Positions 43,613 through 51,845 of a DNA stretch of 64,000 nucleotides are shown one piece after another. Numbering within the stretch: the first letter of the stretch is position 1; every line of letters starts with the position of its first letter. Both the position numbers and the translations under genes were made by a program. A model generated the notes under the pieces. The model did no database searches, had not been told where the DNA came from, and worked only from the letters and a program-made list of their open reading frames with translations. The stretch is from Actinomycetaceae bacterium (GTDB taxonomy: Bacteria; Actinomycetota; Actinomycetes; Actinomycetales; Actinomycetaceae). Where the stretch lies: assembly GCA_030530685.1 (NCBI GenBank), contig JAUMUM010000001.1, forward strand, positions 281,853-345,852, written 5' to 3'.

Positions 43613-44929
43613 TCATGCGGCGCCAATCCTATCGAGCACGACGGATCCTGCCGCAGCCACGTCGCCCGCCATAGCCGGCTTTCCAGCAGCACCGGCCGCG
43701 CCATCAATGAGCAGCGTCCCCTCCAGGGCCTCAATGGCCCGCTCGAAGCGCTCCGGCTCGTCGGTGTGCAGCGTCAGCAGCCTCTGCCCCTTGGCCACGC
43801 GCTCGCCGGGCTTGGCGAAGATCTCGATGCCCGCGCCCGCCTGGACGGCATCCTCCTTGCGCGCCCGCCCGGCGCCGAGCCGCCACGAGGCGACGCCGAC
43901 CTTCAGCGCGTCGAGGTCGGCGAGCACGCCGTCACGCTCGGCCCGCACGTCATGCGTGTGGAGCGCCCGAGGTAGCGGCGCGTCGGGATCCCCGTGCTGC
44001 TCGCGGATCATCCGTCGCCACACGTCCATGGCCCGCCCGTCACTCAGTGCCGGCGCGGGGTCGGCGTCAACGCCAGCAGCCTCAAGCATTTCGCGCGCCA
44101 GGGCAACGGTCAGCTCGACGACGTCGGCAGGCCCGCCTCCGGCCAGGACCTCGACGGACTCGCGCACCTCCAGGGCATTGCCCACGGTCAGCCCGAGCGG
44201 CACGGACATGTCGGTCAGCAGCCCGACGGTCCGCACCCCGGCGTCGGAGCCGAGGTCGACCATCGTGCGCGCCAGCTCGCGCGCCGCCTCGACCGTCTTC
44301 ATGAAGGCGCCCGATCCTACCTTCACGTCGAGCACGAGCGCGCCCGTACCCTCCGCGATCTTCTTGCTCATGATCGACGAGGCGATGAGGGGGATGCAGT
44401 CGACCGTCGACGTCGTGTCTCGCAGCGCGTAGAGCTTGCGGTCGGCCGGGGCGAGGGACTCGCCCGCCGCGCAGATGACGGCGCCCGAGCCCTGGCCCAG
44501 CTGCCGGCGCATCTGGTCGTTGGTCATCGACGCCCGCCACCCCGCGATCGACTCGAGCTTGTCGAGCGTGCCGCCCGTGTGCCCGAGCCCCCTGCCCGAC
44601 AGCTGCGGGACGGCCACGCCGAAGGCGGCCACGAGCGGGGCGAGCGGCAGCGTGATCTTGTCGCCCACTCCCCCGGTCGAATGCTTATCGACCGTCGGCC
44701 GCCCGAGGCCGGAAAAGTCCATCCGCTCGCCGGAGTCGATCATGGCGCTGGTCCAGCGCGCGATCTCCGCCCGGTCCATCCCGTTGAGGAAGATGGCCAT
44801 GGCCAGGGCACTCATCTGCTCGTCGGCCACCGCGCCTCGCGTGTAGGCGTCAATCACCCAGTCGATCTGGGCGTCGGCGAGCCTGCCGCCATCGCGCTTG
44901 GTACGGATGACATCGACCGCGTCAAACAT
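43613..44929 (-). CDS. deoA: thymidine phosphorylase
   Basis: Pyrimidine-nucleoside phosphorylase, 438 aa. Three-domain architecture with the signature SGRGLGHTGGTLDKLESI, phosphate-site KHSTGGVGDKITL, substrate-site YALRDTTSTVDCIPLI and SIMSKKIAEGTGALVLDVKVG. The C-terminal domain is intact. ATG 44929 has GGTGGAG upstream and overlaps the end of cdd by 8 bp. It makes deoxyribose 1-phosphate and thymine or uracil from imported or deaminated nucleosides. Confidence 0.96.
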   Translation of the reverse strand: MFDAVDVIRTKRDGGRLADAQIDWVIDAYTRGAVADEQMSALAMAIFLNGMDRAEIARWTSAMIDSGERMDFSGLGRPTVDKHSTGGVGDKITLPLAPLVAAFGVAVPQLSGRGLGHTGGTLDKLESIAGWRASMTNDQMRRQLGQGSGAVICAAGESLAPADRKLYALRDTTSTVDCIPLIASSIMSKKIAEGTGALVLDVKVGSGAFMKTVEAARELARTMVDLGSDAGVRTVGLLTDMSVPLGLTVGNALEVRESVEVLAGGGPADVVELTVALAREMLEAAGVDADPAPALSDGRAMDVWRRMIREQHGDPDAPLPRALHTHDVRAERDGVLADLDALKVGVASWRLGAGRARKEDAVQAGAGIEIFAKPGERVAKGQRLLTLHTDEPERFERAIEALEGTLLIDGAAGAAGKPAMAGDVAAAGSVVLDRIGAA

Positions 44930-45536
44930 CGCTCCACCCTTCCGCATTCCTCGCACCGGCCGGGCCGCCAGCCGGACCGGCCGACGTTACTGCCTGGCCA
45001 GCCGAATTCCCACCGGCCGGACCGCCCGCCACGCTCCCGCGCACCGGACTGCCAGCCACGCTCCCGCGCGCCACGCCGCCGCCTACACTCCCACCGACCG
45101 AGTGCCGCTTAGCCGCCGGGTTCTCCACTCCAGCCAGGTCGCCCGCCGCGAAGGAATGCGGCAGGACCTGCTCCATGGTCATGACCCCCTGCGGCATGTC
45201 GAGGAGCAGATCCTCGTGGGCGTGCTCGGACAGGAGCTGCCGACACCGCCCGCACGGGACGATGCGCTCGCCATCCGCGTTGACGCACACGAAGGCGACG
45301 AGCCTGCCGCCGCCGCCACGCACGAGGTCGGAGACGAGCCCGCACTCGGCGCACAGCGTCACACCGTAGCCGGCGTTCTCGACATTGCAGCCGGAGACCC
45401 AGCGGCCGTCGTCGACAATGGCCGCCGCGCCCACCGGATAGCCCGAGTAAGGCACGTAGGCCCGCTCCATCGCCTCAATGGCGAGGCCGCGAAGCCGCAT
45501 CCAGGTGGCGTCGTCCATGGCTCCTCGTCCGTCCAT
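44922..45536 (-). CDS. cdd: cytidine deaminase with long Gly/Ser/Ala tail
   Basis: Zinc enzyme converting (deoxy)cytidine to (deoxy)uridine, 204 aa. Catalytic core of about 130 residues: YSGYPVGAAAI, SGCNVENAGYGVTLCAECG with the CAE active-site motif, and the PCGRCRQLL zinc pair. The tetrameric enzyme normally ends here; a further 65-70 residues are low complexity (GSVGGGVARGSVAGSPVRG and similar), encoded in part by a 27-bp-period duplication at 45028-45069. The tail also carries the ribosome-binding region and an 8-bp overlap with deoA. GAGGGG precedes the ATG, 3 bp after the permease stop. Confidence 0.93.
   Translation of the reverse strand: MDGRGAMDDATWMRLRGLAIEAMERAYVPYSGYPVGAAAIVDDGRWVSGCNVENAGYGVTLCAECGLVSDLVRGGGGRLVAFVCVNADGERIVPCGRCRQLLSEHAHEDLLLDMPQGVMTMEQVLPHSFAAGDLAGVENPAAKRHSVGGSVGGGVARGSVAGSPVRGSVAGGPAGGNSAGQAVTSAGPAGGPAGARNAEGWSDV
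45028..45069 (-). repeat. 15-bp direct repeat, 27-bp period, inside cdd tail
   Basis: GCCACGCTCCCGCGC at 45028-45042 and 45055-45069. Encodes the repeated GSVAG unit of the cdd tail and keeps the frame (27 bp = 9 codons). Confidence 0.8.
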
Positions 45537-45539
45537 GGC

Positions 45540-47312
45540 TCACCCCTCGTAGGGTGTGTTCTCCGCCGCCGGCGGGCGGGAACGCCCGACGAAGCCCGCG
45601 ACCGCGAGAATCGTGATGACGTAGGGCAGCATGCTGAAGTAGCCCGCCAGGGCGCTACCGGCGTCCAGGCTCTTGAGCAGCGTGGCCATTGCCTCCGACA
45701 GTCCGAAGACGAGGGCCGCGCCCACCGCGCCGATGGGATGCCACCGGCCCAGGATCATGGCCGCCAGCGCAATGTACCCCCGCCCGGCCGACATGTTCTC
45801 GTTGAAGCTCTGCCCGACACTCGCCCCAATGGTCAGGAAGGCGCCGCCGAGGCCCGCAATGGCCCCCGAAAGCATCGTATTGAGGAAGCGGGTGCGCCGC
45901 ACATCGATGCCGACGGTCGCCGCGGCCTTGGGATGCTCGCCGCACGCCCTCAGGCGCAGGCCCCAGCGCGAGCGGAAGAGGTAGACCGTCAGGAAGGCGA
46001 CGAGCGCGTACATGAAGTACGTCAACAGCGTCTGCTTGAACAGGATCGGCCCGATGATGGGGATGTCCGCCAGCAGCGGGATCCGGATATTGCGCAGGTG
46101 CACTGCCGAAGAGTTCAGCCCTGATCCACCTTCCAGCTTGGCCTGGAAGAAGAAGGAGGTCAGTCCCAGAGCCAGGACGTTGAGGACGACGCCGATGATG
46201 ATCTGGTCGATGTTGTACTTGATCGCGAAGAAGGCCAGGAGCGAACCGAGCAGGGCGCCGGCCGCCGGAGCGGCGGCGAGCCCGAGCGTGACGCTCTTCG
46301 TCGCCGAGGCCACGACCACGCCGGCGAAGGCACCGACGAGCAGCTGGCCCTCGATCGCGATGTTGACGACACCGACCCGCTCGGAGACGATGCCGGCCAT
46401 CGAGCCGTAGATCATTGGCACGGCCAAGACGAGGCCGCCGGCGAGCGTAGCCGTCAGCGTCACGTTGGCCCTCGAGTCGGCGCCGTACCACGTGAGGATG
46501 CCCAGGGCGATCGAAGCACCGGCGACGAAGGCCGACAGCGCCGAGATCTTCATGCGCATCCACACGCGATAGAAGGCGTGGACCGTGGCCAGGGCGCAGA
46601 GCACGGCGAGCGTCAGGCATAGCACGCGGGCGTCGACGTAGAAGAGATCGAACTTGACGAGCGCGCGGGCCCTCTCCCCTCCCCCGGCGTTCAGGTCGTA
46701 CTTAGTCTGGCCCTCGGCGCTGGCCGCGAAGAAAACGAGCAGCACTGTCACGAGCTGGAAGATGAGGGGGAACTTCAGGCTCACGCGCGTGATGACGCCC
46801 GCGGCCTGGGCCGAGGAGGCAATCTCATCGGCGTCCTGAAGCCTTTCGGGCCTGGCCGCCAGGGACTCCTCGTCGGTCCCGGCCGGGTCGCCCGCGCCGA
46901 GCTCGCCACGGCCCGCGCCGACGCGGGCGGCGTAGAACACCAGGAGACCGGCAGCCGCCTGGCACGCCAGGAATACGGCGAGCCAGATGGTCGACGGCGT
47001 ACCCTCGGCCCACCGGGACAGGAGCAGGGCGAGGACCGCGATCGCCTGGCAGGAGAAGGCGCCAAGCAGCCTCGCGGGAGCCGGCCCCGACGGCGGCCGC
47101 CCCCGATAGGCGGCACGGCGGAAGAGGTAGATCACCGCGCCTTCTGCCACGAGGGCAGCGACGAGCCACGGTGTGGACAGGGCGCCGTCGGTGGCGAAGA
47201 ACATGTGGGCCGCGCCGAGCACCAGGGCCTGGAAGACCACCGATGCCGCGAATTCCAGCGAGCCGTGTGCGCCACGCACCCTCGTGGTTGCAGAGGTGAT
47301 CGTTGCGCTCAT
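45540..47312 (-). CDS. nucleoside ABC transporter permease (NupQ/YufQ-like) with N-terminal extension
   Basis: Second permease of a BMP-dependent nucleoside importer, 590 aa. The C-terminal 330 residues are the usual BPD_transp_2 permease (IYGSMAGIVSERVGVVNIAIEGQLLVGAFAGV, FFAIKYNIDQIIIGVVLNVLALGL, RLRACGEHPKAAATVGIDV). Before this lies an extension of about 170-250 residues with several extra hydrophobic segments and a charged loop (GELGAGDPAGTDEESLAARPERLQ), not present in typical 310-430 aa homologues. ATGA overlap with the other permease. Family knowledge: NupNOPQ/RnsABCD-type guanosine or general nucleoside uptake; the adjacent cdd and deo genes support nucleosides as substrate. Confidence 0.9.
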   Translation of the reverse strand: MSATITSATTRVRGAHGSLEFAASVVFQALVLGAAHMFFATDGALSTPWLVAALVAEGAVIYLFRRAAYRGRPPSGPAPARLLGAFSCQAIAVLALLLSRWAEGTPSTIWLAVFLACQAAAGLLVFYAARVGAGRGELGAGDPAGTDEESLAARPERLQDADEIASSAQAAGVITRVSLKFPLIFQLVTVLLVFFAASAEGQTKYDLNAGGGERARALVKFDLFYVDARVLCLTLAVLCALATVHAFYRVWMRMKISALSAFVAGASIALGILTWYGADSRANVTLTATLAGGLVLAVPMIYGSMAGIVSERVGVVNIAIEGQLLVGAFAGVVVASATKSVTLGLAAAPAAGALLGSLLAFFAIKYNIDQIIIGVVLNVLALGLTSFFFQAKLEGGSGLNSSAVHLRNIRIPLLADIPIIGPILFKQTLLTYFMYALVAFLTVYLFRSRWGLRLRACGEHPKAAATVGIDVRRTRFLNTMLSGAIAGLGGAFLTIGASVGQSFNENMSAGRGYIALAAMILGRWHPIGAVGAALVFGLSEAMATLLKSLDAGSALAGYFSMLPYVITILAVAGFVGRSRPPAAENTPYEG

Positions 47313-48631
47313 GCCGCCACCTTCTTTTCGCTGTGAAGGGAAACATACTTGCGAATGCTCAGGCCGTCAGGCTTGGGCAGCCTGAACATCCACCTGACGA
47401 GCGCGGGCGCCGCGATGAGGAGGACGATGACCGCCTGAAGAATGAGAACCATGTCGATGGGCACATGCGCGGAGATCTGCATCTTCGACCCGCCGGCGCG
47501 GAAGGCGCCGAAGAGGAGTCCGGCCGCTATCGTCCCTCCGGGCCTATTGCGGCCCAGGAGCGCCACCGTGATGGCGTCGAAGCCGAGCGTGCCGTCGAAC
47601 TGAGCAGTCAGCGCCTTGACGTCGCTGGAGATGGTCACGCCTCCGGCCAGGCCGCACAGCGCACCGGACAGCGCCATCGTCAGTGCCGTGACCTTGCCGA
47701 TAGACATGCCGGCCGTGCGGGCCGCGTTCGGATTGGCCCCCACGGCGCGAAGCTCGTAGCCCCACGTCGAGCGCTCGAGGAGCCACCATACGGCGAGCGC
47801 CGCCAAGAGGGCGACGATGATGCCCGCGTCGATCTTGTACGGATTGGGCATGCCCGGCAGCTCGGCATTCTCAGCGATGAACGGCGACTTCGGCTCGTTG
47901 GAACCCGGACGCTGGAAGGCGTCGTAGCGCAGGAGCTGGGCAATGAGCAGGCCGGCAATCGAGTTGAGCATGATCGTGACGATGACCTCGTTGGCGCCCG
48001 TCGTCGCCTTGAGATAGCCGGCAATGAAGCCGTAGAGACCGCCGGCGACGATGGATGCCGCCAGGCAGGCGAGCAGGTGTACATATGGGGGCAAATCATA
48101 CGAGAAGCCGACCCAGGCGGCGGCGATACCACCCATGATGACCTGGCCCTTGCCACCGATGTTGAACAGGCCGGCGCGGAAGCCTACGGCCAAGCCGAGC
48201 CCGGCAACGATGAGCGGCACACCGGAAAACACCGACTCGGTCAGCGGAGCGATACGGCGCTCGGGAGTGTGGCCCTTCCAGTCGTAGATAGCGCCCTTGA
48301 ACATTGCCCTGTACCCCTCGATGGGGCTGACTCCGGCGATCCGCATGAGGACGACGCCGATGAGCAGGGAGATGGCCATGGCCAGGAAAATGAGGAGGAA
48401 CTGCGAGCGGACGGCGCGGTGGAACACCGCCATGACCCAGCGCAGTGGGCCGACGTTCACGGGTGGGCCGAGCGCGCCATCCGCGGGCGTCCCGCCGGGG
48501 CCATCGCCCCCGTCTGCCGGCCGAGGCTCGTCGCCCGCACCGCCCAAGCCCGGCGCCTGCGCCGGGGCACGGTCTTCCGGCGCGTCGGAGGCGTCCTTGA
48601 CCGGCTCACCAGGCAAACCGTTGTCACTCAC
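47309..48631 (-). CDS. nucleoside ABC transporter permease (NupP/YufP-like)
   Basis: First permease of the importer, 440 aa. After a Pro/Gly/Asp-rich cytoplasmic leader of about 60 residues come at least eight membrane segments with the family stretches VFSGVPLIVAGLGLAVGFRAGLFNIGGKGQVIMG and ANEVIVTIMLNSIAGLL, and the coupling loop LRAVGANPNAARTAGMSIGKV. GTG 48631 is chosen for AAGGAG seven bases upstream; it overlaps the ATPase gene by 8 bp. Works with the permease encoded at 45540-47312. Confidence 0.92.
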   Translation of the reverse strand: MSDNGLPGEPVKDASDAPEDRAPAQAPGLGGAGDEPRPADGGDGPGGTPADGALGPPVNVGPLRWVMAVFHRAVRSQFLLIFLAMAISLLIGVVLMRIAGVSPIEGYRAMFKGAIYDWKGHTPERRIAPLTESVFSGVPLIVAGLGLAVGFRAGLFNIGGKGQVIMGGIAAAWVGFSYDLPPYVHLLACLAASIVAGGLYGFIAGYLKATTGANEVIVTIMLNSIAGLLIAQLLRYDAFQRPGSNEPKSPFIAENAELPGMPNPYKIDAGIIVALLAALAVWWLLERSTWGYELRAVGANPNAARTAGMSIGKVTALTMALSGALCGLAGGVTISSDVKALTAQFDGTLGFDAITVALLGRNRPGGTIAAGLLFGAFRAGGSKMQISAHVPIDMVLILQAVIVLLIAAPALVRWMFRLPKPDGLSIRKYVSLHSEKKVAA

Positions 48632-50306
48632 CCTGTTCTCCTTCCTCACCGCGAGAGCCGGAACCCGCCTCTGCCACCTCGATCGCGCCCGCGGACGGGG
48701 CGAAGCGCGTGGGATCCCCCGCGCCCGCCACGTCGCCGGGGCGCACCGCCTCCACCTCCGGGGCAGCCGCGGCGTCACCGGACTCCTCGGCGGCCCGGAA
48801 GGCCTCGTCCTGCGGAACGCCTGCCATCATGAGCCCGAGGACGCTGCGCGGCGTGTCCGACGGGACGACGCCAAGCACCTGACCCTTGTACATGACGGCA
48901 ATCCGGTCCGACAGCGCGACGATCTCGTCGAGCTCGGAGGACACGAGCAGCACGGGCGTGCCGCGGTCGCGCTCGGCGACGATGCGCTTGTGAATGAATT
49001 CGATGGAGCCGACGTCGACCCCGCGCGTGGGCTGGTTGACGACGAGCAGCGACAACTCGCGCGATAGCTCACGAGCGACGACGACCTTCTGCTGGTTGCC
49101 GCCCGACAGGGCCGAGATCGGGTCGGTCACCGCCGACAGGCGCACGTCGAACTCCTCGACGAGTTCCTTCGCGTTGGACGTGACCTTCGACGGCGACAGC
49201 GCCGGGCCCTTGGCGAACGGCGCGTTGCGGTAGCGGTTGAGCACGAGGTTCTCCGCCACGGAGAACGTGGCGACCATCCCGTCCGTCGAACGATCCTCCG
49301 GCACGAAGCCGATGCCGCCGTCGATGTGGTGGCGAACGCTATGCCTCGTCACGTCCTTACCCTCCAGGAGCACCGCGCCGGAGTCGGGCTGTGTCAATCC
49401 CATGACGACCTCGGCGAGCTCCGTCTGGCCGTTGCCCTGAACGCCGGCCACGCCCAGGATCTCGCCCTTGCGCACCTGGAGGTCGACGTGGACGAGCAGC
49501 GGCGTGCCCGCGGGCGAGACGAGGGAGACGTCGCCGAGTTGCAGGCCGGCCGCGCCCGGCGTGGCCTCCTCCTTCTCCACGCGGAGCATGACGGGCCGGC
49601 CGACCATCATGGTCGCCAGTTCCTCGCGCGAGGAGGTCGGCGATGCCTGGCCCACGACCTTGCCGCGCCGGATGACGGTGATCTTATCGGCCACCGCCTG
49701 GACCTCGCGCAGCTTGTGCGTGATGAAGATGATCGACGTGCCCGCGGCTGCCAACTCGCGCATGACCTTCATGAGCTCGTCGGTCTCCTGCGGCGTCAGG
49801 ACGGCCGTGGGCTCGTCGAGGATGAGGACCTCGACGCCCCGGGACAGTGCCTTGACGATCTCCACCTGCTGCTGGACGCCAACGGAAAGGTCCTCGATCT
49901 TCGCGTCGGGGTCCAGGGAGAAGCCGAACCTCTTGGACACGTCGCGCACGATCTGCCGTGCGCGGTCCCGCTTGATGAGGCGAGTCGGGCCGGTCGGTTC
50001 GTACCCGAGGCACACGGACTCGGCCACCGTGAAGACGGGCACCAGCATGAAGTGCTGGTGGACCATGCCGATCCCTGCCTCGACGGCGTGGGCGGCCGAC
50101 GTGAAGCGCACCGGCCTGCCGTCCAGCAGGATCTCGCCCTCGTCGGCGCCGTAGAGGCCGAAGAGCACGTTCATGAGGGTGGACTTGCCGGCGCCGTTCT
50201 CGCCGAGCAATGCGTGTATTTCACCGGGTTCGACGGTGAGGTCTATGTGGTCGTTGGCCACGAAGGAGCCGAATCTTTTCGTGATGCCCCGCAGCTGAAG
50301 GTGCAC
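48624..50306 (-). CDS. nucleoside ABC transporter, tandem ATPase (NupO/YufO-like)
   Basis: Energy-coupling subunit with two fused ATPase domains, 560 aa. Domain 1: Walker A LGENGAGKST, signature LSVGVQQQVEI, Walker B LILDEPTAVLT. Domain 2: degenerate Walker A GVQGNGQTEL, signature LSGGNQQKVVVARE and VVNQPTRGVDVGS, as in sugar and nucleoside importers of the RbsA class, where the second site is altered. A C-terminal tail of about 60 residues is Ala/Gly/Glu-rich and disordered. GTG 50306 is the likely start (AAAGG upstream), 82 bp after the lipoprotein gene. Confidence 0.93.
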   Translation of the reverse strand: MHLQLRGITKRFGSFVANDHIDLTVEPGEIHALLGENGAGKSTLMNVLFGLYGADEGEILLDGRPVRFTSAAHAVEAGIGMVHQHFMLVPVFTVAESVCLGYEPTGPTRLIKRDRARQIVRDVSKRFGFSLDPDAKIEDLSVGVQQQVEIVKALSRGVEVLILDEPTAVLTPQETDELMKVMRELAAAGTSIIFITHKLREVQAVADKITVIRRGKVVGQASPTSSREELATMMVGRPVMLRVEKEEATPGAAGLQLGDVSLVSPAGTPLLVHVDLQVRKGEILGVAGVQGNGQTELAEVVMGLTQPDSGAVLLEGKDVTRHSVRHHIDGGIGFVPEDRSTDGMVATFSVAENLVLNRYRNAPFAKGPALSPSKVTSNAKELVEEFDVRLSAVTDPISALSGGNQQKVVVARELSRELSLLVVNQPTRGVDVGSIEFIHKRIVAERDRGTPVLLVSSELDEIVALSDRIAVMYKGQVLGVVPSDTPRSVLGLMMAGVPQDEAFRAAEESGDAAAAPEVEAVRPGDVAGAGDPTRFAPSAGAIEVAEAGSGSRGEEGEQGE

Positions 50307-50388
50307 GTGCGTCTGCCTTTCATGCGCCCGGGCTCGCTCCCGGGCGTGAGGTGAGGCCGGCCCGATTGTCCGGACCGGCCTCACTCGC

Positions 50389-51450
50389 CTACTCCTTGAC
50401 CTTGAAGGCGCTCTCGGATTCGACGACAGTCTTGCCGTCGATGATCTCCTGCTTGATCGCGTCGAGCTCGGCCTGCAGACCCTCGGGAAGCTGCGCCTCG
50501 AAATCGTGGAAGGGAGCCAGCGAGACGCCGTCGTTCTCGAGGGTGCCGACGTACTGCGTCTTATCGAACTTGCCCTCGGAGCCGGCCTTGATGGTCTCGA
50601 ACACGGAAACCTTGATGCCCTTCTGCACCGACGTGAGGATGATGTCCTTGTACTCGGGCGCGGACTCGTACCAGTCGCTGTCGACGCCGACGATCATGAT
50701 GCCACCGTTTTGCTTGGCGTATGCTGCGGCGCCCAGGCCCACGGGGCCGGCCACGGGCATGATGACGTCCGCGCCCTGCTCGGCGAGCTCCCTCGCGGCG
50801 TCCGTGCCCTTGCTCTTATCGTCGAAGGTCTCCGTGAAGGTTCCCTGCTGCTTTTCCTTGTCCCAGCCCAGGACCTCGACATTGGCGCCCTTGTCCTGGT
50901 TGTAGCGGGCGACGCCGTCGGCGAACCCGTCCATGAAGATGGTGACCGTGGGAAGGTTGATGCCGCCGAACGTGCCCACCTTGCCCGTCTTGCTATTGGC
51001 CGCGGCGGCGTAGCCGGCCAGGTAGGCGGACTCGTGGGTGTTGAAGACGAGGGCGCGCTCGTTGTCGAGCTGATCCTCGAAGGAGGAATCGACCAGGGCG
51101 TAGTCGATATCCGTGTTCTCCTTGGCCGAGCTCGCGATGGCGTCGTTGAGCTTGAAGCCGACGCCGATGATCAGGTTGCAGTTTTCGCCGACCATACCTT
51201 CGACATTGCGAGTGAAGTCCGAATCCGTTTTCGATTCGGCGGTCTTGACGTTGATGCCGAGTTCCTTTTCGGCCTGGTCCAGACCTTCCTTGGCCGACTG
51301 GTTGAAGGACTTGTCATCCCACCCTCCGGCGTCGGAGATGAGGCACGCGGTGTAGTCGGATCCGGATGAGTTGCTGGAGTTTCCCGACCCGCAGGCGCCC
51401 AGCGACAGTGCTGTAACACCGAGAATCGCAGCAAACTTTGTTCTTTTCAC
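50389..51450 (-). CDS. BMP-family nucleoside-binding lipoprotein
   Basis: Substrate-binding lipoprotein of the importer, 353 aa. Lipobox LSLGAC with the modified Cys at residue 20, then a Ser/Gly/Asn linker, then the BMP/PnrA fold: CLISDAGGWDDKSFNQSAKEGL, LIIGVGFKLNDAI, YALVDSSFED, FNTHESAYLAGYAAA, VGTFGGINLPTVTIFMDGF, VIMPVAGPVGLGAA and IVGVDSDWYES. The conserved Asp and Phe residues that hold purine nucleosides in PnrA are in place. GTG start with AGGAG six bases upstream. First gene of the seven-gene operon; its upstream gap holds the promoter. Confidence 0.93.
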   Translation of the reverse strand: MKRTKFAAILGVTALSLGACGSGNSSNSSGSDYTACLISDAGGWDDKSFNQSAKEGLDQAEKELGINVKTAESKTDSDFTRNVEGMVGENCNLIIGVGFKLNDAIASSAKENTDIDYALVDSSFEDQLDNERALVFNTHESAYLAGYAAAANSKTGKVGTFGGINLPTVTIFMDGFADGVARYNQDKGANVEVLGWDKEKQQGTFTETFDDKSKGTDAARELAEQGADVIMPVAGPVGLGAAAYAKQNGGIMIVGVDSDWYESAPEYKDIILTSVQKGIKVSVFETIKAGSEGKFDKTQYVGTLENDGVSLAPFHDFEAQLPEGLQAELDAIKQEIIDGKTVVESESAFKVKE

Positions 51451-51845
51451 GCTTTCTCCTGTGTGCGATACGCGTCATTTCCGACGCTGTTGAATGTATC
51501 TCCAGTCTACGTTCACCGGAGCCATTTCCAGAAACTATACGACAGGCCAATCTCGCTCAATTTCGGGGCCGCAGCGCGAAACGTGCGACCCTGCGCGCGC
51601 GGGCTTTTCCGGGCGCGCACGTGTCTGGCCCAAAAGTCCCACGTCGCGGTTCCGTGCAGGCTGGCGCGGACCGAATCTATCCGGCTCTTTCCGACGCGCA
51701 CCAAACCTGAGACCCTCAGGCCGGTCGCCCGTCCAGAGCATGACGCCCGCCGCACGAATCTTCCCGGCGCGACCCTCGTCTATCCAGCTCTATCCGGCGC
51801 GGGCCGGCGCGGCATCGGCCGCCGACCCCGGCCCGTCCGAAGGCG
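51451..51845. promoter_or_regulatory. 395-bp upstream region of nucleoside operon
   Basis: No credible gene. A minus-strand TATAGT (51534-51539) with TTGAGC (51555-51560) 15 bp upstream is the best promoter-like pair for the lipoprotein operon, although the spacer is short. Two related 23-bp segments (TCTATCCGGCTCTTTCCGAC near 51676, TCTATCCAGCTCTATCCGGC near 51779) form an imperfect direct repeat. No clear terminator after manC. Confidence 0.35.
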
